DNA of 5,467 nucleotides. Source: Acidobacteriota bacterium. Its GTDB lineage: Bacteria; Acidobacteriota; Terriglobia; Terriglobales; Acidobacteriaceae. Location: contig JAJZDO010000426.1 in NCBI GenBank assembly GCA_021805955.1, positions 1 to 5,467 of the forward strand, written 5' to 3'. Below are positions 1-5,467 of the stretch, one piece after another. How positions within the stretch are numbered: position 1 is the first letter of the stretch; the number at the start of each line of letters is the position of its first letter. Below the pieces are notes generated by a model that was not told where the DNA came from, ran no database searches, and saw only the letters and a list, made by a program, of their open reading frames with translations. The position numbers and the translations under genes are program-made.

Positions 1-188
1 AAATTCTTTGGCAAATACCACCCTATCAAAGAGAACTGCGCTTCCTTAGGCAGTTTGCCATTTACTTGATCCGCCATCTTGTAGCTGATGCGAGTCGAAA
101 GCAGCCCGCAGACCGTCACTCCCGCTACCGCTGCGGTTCCGACGATCAAGCGAATGAACATTGCTTCGATTCTAGAAGAGAAGCCCAT
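1..188 (-). CDS. Unrecognised membrane-anchored protein, N-terminal part (runs off left edge)
   Basis: An open frame reads from an ATG at 188-186 to the left edge: 62 whole codons and no stop. The protein begins MGFSSRIEAMFIRLIVGTAA. Residues about 11-30 form one hydrophobic segment (FIRLIVGTAAVAGVTVCGLL) after a short stretch with two arginines, so a signal anchor or signal peptide is likely. A more polar part follows, with TRISYKMADQVNGKLPKEAQ and then a GWYLPKN stretch. I do not recognise the family. It resembles small conserved hypothetical membrane proteins of Acidobacteriota, but that is memory, not a search. The start is uncertain: no clear Shine-Dalgarno precedes 188, an internal ATG at 161 would begin just before the hydrophobic segment, and a TTG at 212 lies 12 bases after AAGGAAG. 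It is transcribed divergently from rpoD. The opposite frame here encodes an Arg/Cys-rich sequence that looks like a shadow, which favours this strand. Confidence 0.55.
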   Translation of the reverse strand, partial: MGFSSRIEAMFIRLIVGTAAVAGVTVCGLLSTRISYKMADQVNGKLPKEAQFSLIGWYLPKN

Positions 189-260
189 TTTGCGATGAGG
201 TGCATAGTTCAAACGGGAGTCGAACTTCCTTGCTGGCGGTTGATCGACTCGTGTCGCGCA

Positions 261-277
261 AGGGCGGCACCCGCCCT
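261..277. other. Perfect GC-rich inverted repeat in the divergent intergenic region
   Basis: AGGGCGG, then CAC, then CCGCCCT: a perfect 7-bp inverted repeat with a 3-base centre. No T-run follows on either strand, so it does not look like an intrinsic terminator. It lies between the left-edge gene and rpoD and could be an operator or a leader hairpin of either. The function is unknown. Confidence 0.4.
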
Positions 278-308
278 GCAACCAATCCGTACCTGTGATA
301 TCCTTGCT

Positions 309-314
309 TAGAAT
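309..314 (+). promoter_or_regulatory. Weak candidate -10 box for rpoD
   Basis: TAGAAT matches the sigma-70 -10 consensus at five of six positions and lies 134 bases before the rpoD start codon. No good -35 box is visible 16-18 bases upstream (the sequence there is around CCGTAC), so this is only a suggestion. If real, the rpoD transcript would carry a leader of more than 120 bases containing the hairpins at 329-347 and 366-380. Confidence 0.2.
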
Positions 315-328
315 GGGGACGTGCGCCC

Positions 329-347
329 TGGCGTCATAGCTACGCCA
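329..347 (+). other. Leader hairpin upstream of rpoD
   Basis: TGGCGT and ACGCCA pair perfectly over six bases around the seven-base loop CATAGCT. The geometry resembles an anticodon arm, but the base before the would-be anticodon is A rather than T, and no other tRNA arms can be built around it. A second hairpin, GCGG-CTTCGAA-CCGC, follows at 366-380. Both lie in the probable 5' untranslated region of rpoD. Confidence 0.35.
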
Positions 348-365
348 ACAAACCGGCCTGCCGTC

Positions 366-380
366 GCGGCTTCGAACCGC
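366..380 (+). other. Second small hairpin in the rpoD leader
   Basis: GCGG pairs with CCGC around the loop CTTCGAA. It is short, and the loop contains TTCGAA, which also resembles a tRNA T-loop. It may be structural only; no function is assigned. Confidence 0.25.
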
Positions 381-437
381 ATCCAGAAAATTGTCTTGCC
401 CACGGACAACGTACGCCTGAATCAGCATCTCAAAAAA

Positions 438-443
438 GAGGGG
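438..443 (+). promoter_or_regulatory. Ribosome binding site fixing the TTG start of rpoD
   Basis: GAGGGG sits five bases before the TTG at 449 and follows a run of six A residues. The frame is open further upstream but has no ATG, GTG or TTG between here and about 320. The spacing therefore selects TTG as the start. Confidence 0.55.
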
Positions 444-448
444 CACCT

Positions 449-2146
449 TTGGCTATTAACGAAAAATACGAAGACGATCTTCAGAAGCTTATTGAAACTG
501 GCAAAGAGAAGGGCTACCTGACCTTTGGCGAAGTGAACGACCTGATCCCCGGCGAGGTGAATTCCGCCGACGATCTGGACGACCTGATGACCACCATCGG
601 GACGCAGGGAATTGATCTGCTGGAAGATCAACCCAAGCTGGCTGCCGAACACGACGAACTGGACAGCGAAGACAGCGAAGATGTCGAGCTGGATCTGACT
701 CCGGGAGCCATGGAGAAGACCAACGACCCGGTCCGCATGTACCTGCGCGAAATGGGAACGGTTCCGCTGCTCACGCGCGAAGGCGAAGTTGAAATCGCCA
801 AGCGGATTGAGCGCGGCCAGATGCGCGTGATGAAAGCCATCTCGCGTTCTTCCATCGTCACCCGCGAAATTGTCGCGATTGGCGAAGACCTGAAGCGCGG
901 CGTGCGCAGCATCAAGGAAGTGGTCACCTTCGACGAAGAAGAGCTCACCGAAGAAATCCTGCAGGCACGCACCAAACTGACAACCAACGCAATTGACACC
1001 CTGGTCAAGCACTACAAGAAAGCCCAGCAACTGCGCGAGAAGCTGGAAGGCATCTCCACCAAGGACAAGGGCAAAGCAAAGGAGCATCGCCGCACCCGTT
1101 GGGCGATTGGTCGCGAGCTGGTGCGGGTTTCCCGCGTCATTCGCGAACTGAAATACACTAACACCGAACGTAAGCGGCTGCTTGACAAGGTCAACAAGAC
1201 TGTTGATGCCATGCGCGCGCTCGATCGCCAGATTCGCACCCTCGATCAGAAACACGAGCAGTCGAAAAGCGAGGAAATGCGCAAGGAGTATCGCCGTCAG
1301 CAGCGCAACTGCAAGGGCGATCTCGAAAAACTGGAAGTCGACGCAGGGGTGTCGGTCGCGGAACTGAAGCGCACCCAGCGCGAGATGATCCAGGGCGACA
1401 TGGATGCCGAGCAGGCCAAGCGCGAGTTGATTGAAGCTAACCTGCGACTGGTAGTCTCGATTGCAAAAAAATATACCAACCGAGGACTGCAGTTCCTCGA
1501 CCTGATTCAGGAAGGCAACATCGGCCTGATGAAGGCGGTCGACAAGTTCGAATACCGTCGCGGATATAAATTTTCGACTTACGCCACCTGGTGGATTCGG
1601 CAGGCGATTACGCGCGCCATTGCGGACCAGGCACGTACCATCCGCATCCCGGTGCACATGATTGAAACCATCAACAAGCTGATCCGCACCTCGCGTCAGT
1701 TGGTGCAGGAACTGGGCCGCGAGCCAACCTCGGAAGAGATTGCCAAGCGCATGGATATTCCGGTCGCCAAGGTTCGCAAGGTGTTGAAGATTGCGCAGGA
1801 ACCTATCTCGCTGGAAACGCCGATCGGCGAAGAAGAAGATTCGCACTTGGGAGATTTCATTGAAGATCACCAGGCCGTTTCGCCTTCCGATGCCGTCATC
1901 AGCGTCAACCTGAAGGACTATACAGCGCAGGTGCTGCGTACGCTTACGCCGCGCGAAGAACGCGTCATCAAGATGCGCTTCGGTCTGGAAGACGGTTCCG
2001 AGCACACGCTGGAAGAGGTTGGGCAGAGCTTCCAGGTGACTCGCGAACGCATCCGCCAGATTGAAGCCAAGGCGCTGCGCAAGCTGCGGCATCCGTCGCG
2101 TTCACGTAAACTGCGTGCCTTTCTCGACGGCGTGCGCGAAGCTTAG
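449..2146 (+). CDS. rpoD: RNA polymerase primary sigma factor (RpoD, sigma-70)
   Basis: This housekeeping sigma factor directs core RNA polymerase to -10/-35 promoters and melts the DNA. It has 565 residues. Region 1.1 (about 1-80) carries [17 protein letters not shown] and ends in an acidic stretch around 69-83. Region 1.2 (about 91-123) has [21 protein letters not shown] non-conserved region rich in Lys, Arg and Glu (about 125-320) looks helical, partly coiled coil. Regions 2.1-2.4 (about 326-408) include [29 protein letters not shown] and [14 protein letters not shown]. Region 3 spans about 410-485, with the 3.2 finger near [18 protein letters not shown]. Region 4 (about 490-565) ends in the helix-turn-helix [20 protein letters not shown] and has the family-typical LRHPSRS. 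Region 1.1 plus this full layout marks a group 1 factor, not an alternative sigma. It starts at TTG after GAGGGG and ends at the terminator at 2171-2199. No frameshift or missing motif is seen. Confidence 0.97.
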   Translation: MAINEKYEDDLQKLIETGKEKGYLTFGEVNDLIPGEVNSADDLDDLMTTIGTQGIDLLEDQPKLAAEHDELDSEDSEDVELDLTPGAMEKTNDPVRMYLREMGTVPLLTREGEVEIAKRIERGQMRVMKAISRSSIVTREIVAIGEDLKRGVRSIKEVVTFDEEELTEEILQARTKLTTNAIDTLVKHYKKAQQLREKLEGISTKDKGKAKEHRRTRWAIGRELVRVSRVIRELKYTNTERKRLLDKVNKTVDAMRALDRQIRTLDQKHEQSKSEEMRKEYRRQQRNCKGDLEKLEVDAGVSVAELKRTQREMIQGDMDAEQAKRELIEANLRLVVSIAKKYTNRGLQFLDLIQEGNIGLMKAVDKFEYRRGYKFSTYATWWIRQAITRAIADQARTIRIPVHMIETINKLIRTSRQLVQELGREPTSEEIAKRMDIPVAKVRKVLKIAQEPISLETPIGEEEDSHLGDFIEDHQAVSPSDAVISVNLKDYTAQVLRTLTPREERVIKMRFGLEDGSEHTLEEVGQSFQVTRERIRQIEAKALRKLRHPSRSRKLRAFLDGVREA

Positions 2147-2170
2147 TTCGCTTCTTAAGTTACCAACCCA

Positions 2171-2199
2171 AAAGGCCGCTCTTTCGAGCGGTCTTTTTT
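2171..2199 (+). terminator. Rho-independent terminator of rpoD, probably shared with miaA
   Basis: AAAGGCCGCTC pairs with GAGCGGTCTTT around the loop TTTC: an 11-bp stem with one G-T pair, followed by T residues through 2199. It begins 25 bases after the rpoD stop. On the opposite strand the same stem is followed by TTTT and then GGG, 22 bases past the miaA stop. It could therefore also end miaA transcripts, though less strongly. Confidence 0.9.
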
Positions 2200-2220
2200 A
2201 TTCTGTATGGAAAGAAGACT

Positions 2221-3207
2221 TCAGATCACCGCGCGCTTCCCCGCCCTGCTCACATGATCTTCAACCTGTGCCAAAGCTTTTTGCGCGATTGCCGCATCGT
2301 CGCCGAATCCACCGAGCCAGCAAACATCGGGTTCGCGGCGAAACCAGGTCGTCTGCCGCTTGGCATAGTTGCGGTGGCCCTGTTGCGTCGAAACAACTGC
2401 GTCCTGCAGCGAAAGGTCTCCGCGCAACAGCATCCCCGCCTGCTTGTATCCCAGCGACAATAACGGACGGCAATCCTGGCCATACCGGGCCAGCAATCGC
2501 TCGGTTTCTTCGACTAGCCCACTTGAAAACATGGCCGCCGCCCGCTGATTGATGCGCGCATACAGCGCAGGCCGCGGTGGATCAAGCCCCAGTCTCAGAA
2601 TGCGAAAGCCCTGCAAGGGATCGCGCCCAGCTCCCCACAATGTCGACATCCGTTGACGCGCTGCCAGGGTCACCTCAATGGCGCGCACCAGCTTGGGCAC
2701 GTCATTCGGATGAATGCGTGCGGCGGAGACAGGATCGAGCCGCTGTGCGATTCGCGCCAAATATCCGCTGCCTCGCTTTTTCTCCATTGCGCGCAGCCGC
2801 ACCCGCAACGCCTCAAATCGCTGCGGCCCAGGAAATAGGCCATCGATCAGCGCGCGCAAATAAAGACCTGTTCCCCCGGCGACAATGGGCAGATTCCCCC
2901 GCGCAACGATTTCAGCAAGATCGGCGCGCGCATCGCGAGCATAATCCCCCGCGGTATACGGCTGATCCGGCGAAACTACGTCGAGCATGTGATGAGGAAC
3001 CAGAGCGCGTTCTTCTCGCGAAGGCTTCGCCGTCCCGATCTCCAATTCCCTGTAAACAGCCACCGAATCGCAGCTAACGATCTCGCCGGAAAATTGCTGC
3101 GCCAGTTGTACGGCAAGCGTGGTTTTCCCGCTCGCGGTCGCTCCATGCAACACCACCAGGGGGTAGCTGGAATTTTTCGACTCACTTTGTTGATTGGCGC
3201 CGTCCAT
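2221..3207 (-). CDS. miaA: tRNA dimethylallyltransferase (MiaA)
   Basis: This enzyme transfers a dimethylallyl group from dimethylallyl diphosphate to N6 of adenosine 37 in tRNAs reading codons that begin with U. That is the first step toward ms2i6A, and it acts in the cytoplasm. The protein has 328 residues, a normal length. The P-loop GATASGKT is at 22-29. SCDSVAVYREL at 45-55 holds the Asp (D47) matching the family's catalytic aspartate, and IGTAKPS follows. VAGGTGLYLRALIDG is at about 109-123. LDP...IHPNDVPKLVRAIEV lies at 158-179. LSLGYKQ and the conserved C-terminal YAKRQTTWFRR are at about 251-256 and 281-291. All expected motifs are present. The ATG at 3207 is supported by AGAAGG, though 13 bases away, and no other in-frame start lies close upstream. 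It is 69 bases downstream of the small membrane gene on the same strand, so it may share that transcript; a separate weak promoter in the gap cannot be excluded. It is convergent with rpoD. Confidence 0.96.
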   Translation of the reverse strand: MDGANQQSESKNSSYPLVVLHGATASGKTTLAVQLAQQFSGEIVSCDSVAVYRELEIGTAKPSREERALVPHHMLDVVSPDQPYTAGDYARDARADLAEIVARGNLPIVAGGTGLYLRALIDGLFPGPQRFEALRVRLRAMEKKRGSGYLARIAQRLDPVSAARIHPNDVPKLVRAIEVTLAARQRMSTLWGAGRDPLQGFRILRLGLDPPRPALYARINQRAAAMFSSGLVEETERLLARYGQDCRPLLSLGYKQAGMLLRGDLSLQDAVVSTQQGHRNYAKRQTTWFRREPDVCWLGGFGDDAAIAQKALAQVEDHVSRAGKRAVI

Positions 3208-3276
3208 CGTTCCGTGCAGACCTTCTCAGGGAAACTTCCCAAACTTTTCAGAGTTCCGGCAGAAGGGACACAAACG

Positions 3277-3417
3277 CTACCACAGGTTCCACCAGCGGGC
3301 CAGGAACACGGCATGCCACCCAGCGCGAATCGCGCAGAAAAGAATAATCGCCAGCGCAATCCATACCAGACCGACCGCCTGACGGCGTCGCAGTGCGGCT
3401 TCATCCGGAGCGATCAT
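3277..3417 (-). CDS. Small single-pass membrane protein coupled to the TonB-like gene
   Basis: This is a 46-residue open frame: MIAPDEAALRRRQAVGLVWI, then ALAIILFCAIRAGWHAVF, then LARWWNLW and a TAG stop. A positively charged RRR at 10-12 precedes one hydrophobic segment (about 14-31), which predicts an N-in, single-pass inner-membrane protein. The tail is rich in aromatic residues and ends WWNLW. The ATG (3417-3415) overlaps the TGA of the upstream TonB-like gene in an ATGA arrangement, typical of translational coupling. There is no strong Shine-Dalgarno of its own, in keeping with coupling. The stop lies 69 bases before miaA. I do not recognise the family; similar short proteins may exist in Acidobacteriota, but I cannot confirm that here. 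The charge distribution, hydrophobic segment and stop/start overlap make chance less likely. A role as a small partner of the TonB-like protein is only inference from position. Confidence 0.65.
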   Translation of the reverse strand: MIAPDEAALRRRQAVGLVWIALAIILFCAIRAGWHAVFLARWWNLW

Positions 3418-4553
3418 TGCCGCGTGTACTGCCCGGTTTGTTCGTTATAGAGGAAGTAAAAGCGCAGGGCCAGGTATGGTCCCTTGAACTGCTTCGGCAA
3501 CGGCGGAAACGGTCCGGCTCCCGTGATGCCGCCCCACGCGGCGCGGTCGAGTGATACATCGCCGGACGGCCGAACCAGCTGCATCTGTTTAATGCTGCCA
3601 TCGGGCATAATCATGAATTGAATCGCCACCGTACCTTGCTTCATTAGCGGCGGCCGAGCGGCTTCGGGAATCAGCAAGTCCCAACTGGACTGCGTCATCT
3701 GTACAACCTGATGAAGATACGGCCCGAAATCAACCCCCATCGTGTCGCTGAGCACTTCTACGCCGGATGCAACCCCAGGATGAGCAATCGGCGCATTCTC
3801 GCCATTATCTCCAGCTTCGCCATTCGAGTGCGCCGCATTGCGTTCCGCCTGGCGAATTATATCGCCGACCGACATGTTCGGCTGACTGGTGGCCTGATTT
3901 TGTGCTGTCATCGCTCGCTGCTGCGGAGCCTGCTCCCGCTGCATGGCGGACTGGGTTGCACTGGGCGCGGACGGAAGCGACTGAGTGGGACGATGCACCG
4001 GCGGAGAAGGTGGCACGGCGCGGGCCTGCTCCCGCGGCGGCGTTGGCTGCTGCGGCCGGGCTGCCGGCTGCTGCGGTTGCTGTGCCTTTTGCTGCGGCTG
4101 CGGTGGCGGCGATGGCCTCCCGGCGCGGCGCATTGCCTGCAATTCCTCGATCGTCTTCTGATCGGGTGTCGGATTTTTGGTCTGCGCGGTGTGATTCTGG
4201 TCTGAAATGATGTTGGTAGGCTTGGGCGGCTTCTTCACCAGGTCCGGAGGCATATCCAGATAGACATTCTCCGGCGCCTTCGCGGGTACCGCAGGCATGG
4301 TGTTGACAACGGTAGCGGGACGAAACATTTTCAGCTTGGGACCATAGAAAATCCACCAAAACACGAACAGATGGAAGATCAAGGAGATCCAGATGGCTTC
4401 GCGCACGCGGGCAGACAGCCGCTCACCCTCCAGAGCGTCGATGACATCGAGCAACTCATGGGGCGAATGAGAATCGTAACGTGTCCGCAAACGATCGAAC
4501 TTCGGTTCGATTGGCTTCTCTGGCGGACTCGGGGGTGTTTCGATTGCGGCCAT
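3414..4553 (-). CDS. TonB/TolA-family membrane-anchored protein (TonB C-terminal domain)
   Basis: The likely role is to span the periplasm and pass energy or force from an inner-membrane motor to outer-membrane partners, as TonB-family proteins do. Numbering starts at the ATG at 4553, giving 379 residues; a TTG directly before it at 4556 would add one. Residues 1-51 are a cytoplasmic segment, Pro-rich at first (PPSPPEKPIEP), ending in a charged part. One membrane segment follows at about 52-70 (REAIWISLIFHLFVFWWIFY). A Pro/Gln/Ala-rich linker, very repetitive at about 146-215, spans the periplasm. The C-terminal domain (about 268-368) carries GTVAIQFMIMPDGSIKQMQL, then RPSGDVSLDRAAW and AGPFPPLPKQF. 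This is the TonB_2/TonB C-terminal pattern of a strand, PDG turn, SSG-like loop and PFPP. No exbB/exbD or tolQ/tolR lies in the window, so the partner is unknown. No clear Shine-Dalgarno is seen, and an in-frame TAG at 4577-4575 limits extension. Its stop overlaps the next gene. Confidence 0.85.
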   Translation of the reverse strand: MAAIETPPSPPEKPIEPKFDRLRTRYDSHSPHELLDVIDALEGERLSARVREAIWISLIFHLFVFWWIFYGPKLKMFRPATVVNTMPAVPAKAPENVYLDMPPDLVKKPPKPTNIISDQNHTAQTKNPTPDQKTIEELQAMRRAGRPSPPPQPQQKAQQPQQPAARPQQPTPPREQARAVPPSPPVHRPTQSLPSAPSATQSAMQREQAPQQRAMTAQNQATSQPNMSVGDIIRQAERNAAHSNGEAGDNGENAPIAHPGVASGVEVLSDTMGVDFGPYLHQVVQMTQSSWDLLIPEAARPPLMKQGTVAIQFMIMPDGSIKQMQLVRPSGDVSLDRAAWGGITGAGPFPPLPKQFKGPYLALRFYFLYNEQTGQYTRQ

Positions 4554-4621
4554 CAAAATTGGACGACACTGATCCTACAGCAGTCTCATCACACTAGACC
4601 AGTATCGACATTGCGTCCTGC

Positions 4622-4637
4622 TCTCATTGTCTCATTC
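4622..4637. repeat. Two-copy tandem octamer in the divergent intergenic region
   Basis: TCTCATTG is followed directly by TCTCATTC, and another TCTCAT lies about 38 bases to the left. The repeats fall between the divergently transcribed TonB-like and mogA genes, where a regulator could bind. Two short copies could also be chance. Confidence 0.2.
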
Positions 4638-4684
4638 TTTGTCGTTTACAGACTCGAACAACGGGCAATTCCTGCACCCAAACC

Positions 4685-4699
4685 ATCCTTTTGCAGGAT
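4685..4699 (+). promoter_or_regulatory. Small hairpin covering the ribosome binding site of mogA
   Basis: ATCCT pairs with AGGAT around the loop TTTGC. The right arm contains AGGA, the only Shine-Dalgarno-like sequence before the GTG at 4712, 13 bases away. When paired, the site would be hidden. With only five base pairs the effect would be modest. Confidence 0.3.
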
Positions 4700-4711
4700 A
4701 GAATCGCACAT

Positions 4712-5212
4712 GTGAAGGCCGTTGTCATTACTGTCAGCGACTCGTGTTTTCAAGGTCTTCGGAGCGATCGCTCCGGCCCGGGAGTCGCGCTGCGTCTGCG
4801 CCAGGCAGGCTTTACCGTAAACGACAATCGGATCGTCCCCGATGAGCTTGGAGAAATTGCCGCCGAGATTCGCGAGCAGGCTGGCCGCGCAAGACTGATA
4901 GTGACGACCGGCGGCACTGGCATTGCCCTCCGCGATGTCACACCCGACGCTACTCGCCTGGTATGCGATCGCATCCTCGACGGATTCGGCGAGCACATGC
5001 GCCGTGAAGGCTTAAAAGAGACGCCATTTGCCCCAATGAGCCGCGCCGTGTCAGGAACCATCGGCACCACTTTGGTGGTGAATGTCCCGGGCAGTCCGCA
5101 GGCGGCGGTCACGTCGCTGGAAGCCATACTTCCGCTCATCTCTCATGCGCTGGCTTTATTGTCCGGCGACACGGAACACTCTGAACCGGCCCCTACACCC
5201 CAAAAAGAATAG
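4712..5212 (+). CDS. mogA: Molybdopterin adenylyltransferase, MogA/MoaB family
   Basis: This family binds molybdopterin and, in MogA, adenylates it with ATP before molybdenum insertion in cofactor synthesis; it is cytoplasmic. From the GTG at 4712 the protein has 166 residues, near the usual single-domain size. It opens with the beta strand KAVVITVSDSC, then SDRSGPGVALRLRQAG at 18-33. The family signature TTGGTG is at 65-70, followed by RDVTPDAT (74-81) with the conserved Asp. SRAVSGTIG is at 110-118 and NVPGSPQA at 124-131. The C-terminal tail (SGDTEHSEPAPTPQKE) is polar and probably disordered. A TTG at 4691 would add seven residues that the family does not need, so GTG is preferred. MogA and MoaB cannot be told apart from motifs alone; the DRSGP form also occurs in Cnx1G-like and MoaB proteins, so the symbol is provisional. 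No other molybdenum cofactor gene is in the window. The next gene starts 90 bases downstream. Confidence 0.9.
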   Translation: MKAVVITVSDSCFQGLRSDRSGPGVALRLRQAGFTVNDNRIVPDELGEIAAEIREQAGRARLIVTTGGTGIALRDVTPDATRLVCDRILDGFGEHMRREGLKETPFAPMSRAVSGTIGTTLVVNVPGSPQAAVTSLEAILPLISHALALLSGDTEHSEPAPTPQKE

Positions 5213-5266
5213 GAAACGCGATCCGGCTGGGGGCGGGCGTGGCGACGAAAGGCCCTGTACGATAGA

Positions 5267-5297
5267 TTGACGGCGTTGTGAAAACACTGCATAAAAT
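5267..5297 (+). promoter_or_regulatory. Candidate promoter of the VTT-domain gene
   Basis: TTGACG at 5267-5272 matches the -35 consensus at five of six positions. TAAAAT at 5292-5297 matches the -10 consensus at five of six with a 19-base spacer; the overlapping CATAAA at 5290-5295 gives a 17-base spacer but a poorer match. The start codon at 5303 is only six bases beyond the -10, so transcription would begin at or next to the ATG. Confidence 0.4.
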
Positions 5298-5302
5298 CAC
5301 CA

Positions 5303-5467
5303 ATGATACGTAAACTCTCGTCGCATCTTCTCCACTGGAAATTCGCGCTGTTGCTGTTCCTCAAGCCCCTGGGTTTTCTGGGCGTGGGCGTGCTTGCCGC
5401 CATCGATTCCAGCTCGATCGCCATTCCCATGGACTTGATCATTGCCGGATACGTGTGGAGCAATCGA
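5303..5467 (+). CDS. VTT (DedA/SNARE-associated-like) membrane protein, N-terminal part
   Basis: An ATG at 5303 opens a frame of 55 codons that runs off the right edge. The protein reads MIRKLSSHLLHWKFALLLFL, then KPLGFLGVGVLAAIDSSSIA, then IPMDLIIAGYVWSNR. It has a basic amphipathic start and a hydrophobic region from about 14 to 50 broken by IDSSSIAIPMD. The pattern of a Gly-rich hydrophobic stretch, then DSS and a Pro, then a hydrophobic helix is typical of the N-terminal re-entrant segment of VTT-domain proteins (YqaA/DedA-like). These are inner-membrane proteins linked in studied cases to lipid-carrier flipping or membrane homeostasis. A TGA at 5279-5281 excludes an upstream in-frame start. 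No Shine-Dalgarno precedes the ATG, and a promoter-like sequence ends six bases before it. The family call rests on a short stretch, so it is moderate; the C-terminal part is outside the window. Confidence 0.6.
   Translation, partial: MIRKLSSHLLHWKFALLLFLKPLGFLGVGVLAAIDSSSIAIPMDLIIAGYVWSNR

Noticed and set aside
66..311. An 81-codon plus-strand frame starting at TTG near the left edge.
   Set aside because: It has no ribosome binding site, is rich in Arg and Cys without a recognisable pattern, and overlaps the minus-strand frame that has a clear membrane segment.
366..380. A tRNA-like T-arm (GCGG with TTCGAA) together with the hairpin at 329-347 resembling an anticodon arm.
   Set aside because: No acceptor stem, D-arm or CCA fits on either strand, the loop lacks T33, and the two arms are in the wrong relation. 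Treated as leader hairpins.
422..2092. A 556-codon open frame antisense to nearly all of rpoD.
   Set aside because: It is in the frame whose codons are exact complements of rpoD codons. Its stops would need TTA, CTA or TCA in rpoD, which a high-GC gene avoids. The protein resembles no family, whereas rpoD is complete.
2976..3404. A 142-codon minus-strand frame overlapping the start of miaA.
   Set aside because: Most of it lies in an alternative frame over miaA and the small membrane gene, both better supported by motifs and start/stop arrangement.
3909..4121. CTGCTGCGG-like repeats that look like a tandem repeat array.
   Set aside because: They are the reverse complement of Gln/Pro codons in the periplasmic linker of the TonB-like protein, with no fixed unit length.
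3711..4210. Plus-strand frames of 147-164 codons opposite the TonB-like gene.
   Set aside because: They are Arg/Leu- or Ala-rich readings of the Pro/Gln linker's repetitive codons, with no start signal or known motif.
5278..5313. An 11-codon frame from GTG that overlaps the VTT start codon, a possible upstream leader peptide.
   Set aside because: It has no ribosome binding site and would lie inside the candidate promoter, so it is probably not transcribed in full.
5143..5463. A 106-codon minus-strand frame opposite the end of mogA and the VTT gene.
   Set aside because: It runs antisense to two better-supported genes and has no recognisable motif.

Overview
The window looks like a chromosomal housekeeping segment of an Acidobacteriota (Terriglobia-like) bacterium. 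This rests on the style of the primary sigma factor, the moderately high GC, the unlinked TonB-family protein and the VTT-type membrane protein at the right edge. It is an inference from sequence style, not a database match. I see no mobile element, CRISPR array, rRNA or convincing tRNA.

Layout, left to right. (1) Bases 1-188, minus strand: the N-terminal 62 codons of an unrecognised membrane-anchored protein that runs off the left edge. (2) Bases 189-448: a divergent intergenic region holding three perfect small hairpins, a weak -10 candidate and the ribosome binding site of the next gene. (3) 449-2146, plus: rpoD, a complete primary sigma-70 factor with all regions, beginning at TTG. (4) 2171-2199: a strong intrinsic terminator between the convergent rpoD and miaA. 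(5) 2221-3207, minus: miaA, the tRNA dimethylallyltransferase. (6) 3277-3417, minus: a 46-residue single-pass membrane protein, short and easily missed, whose ATG overlaps the stop of the gene before it (ATGA). (7) 3414-4553, minus: a TonB/TolA-type protein with an N-terminal membrane anchor, a long Pro/Gln linker and a TonB C-terminal domain. (8) 4557-4711: a divergent intergenic region. (9) 4712-5212, plus: a MogA/MoaB-family molybdopterin adenylyltransferase. (10) 5303 to the right edge, plus: the start of a VTT (DedA/SNARE-associated-like) membrane protein, preceded by a promoter placed so close that the transcript may be leaderless.

The TonB-like gene and the 46-residue membrane protein are translationally coupled and may work together at the inner membrane. 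miaA follows 69 bases later on the same strand and could share their transcript. The remaining genes (transcription initiation, tRNA modification, molybdenum cofactor synthesis) are independent core functions. Nothing here proves a new defence or mobile system. The most interesting items are the hidden small membrane protein, the possible leaderless VTT gene, and the structured leader with a TTG start on rpoD.
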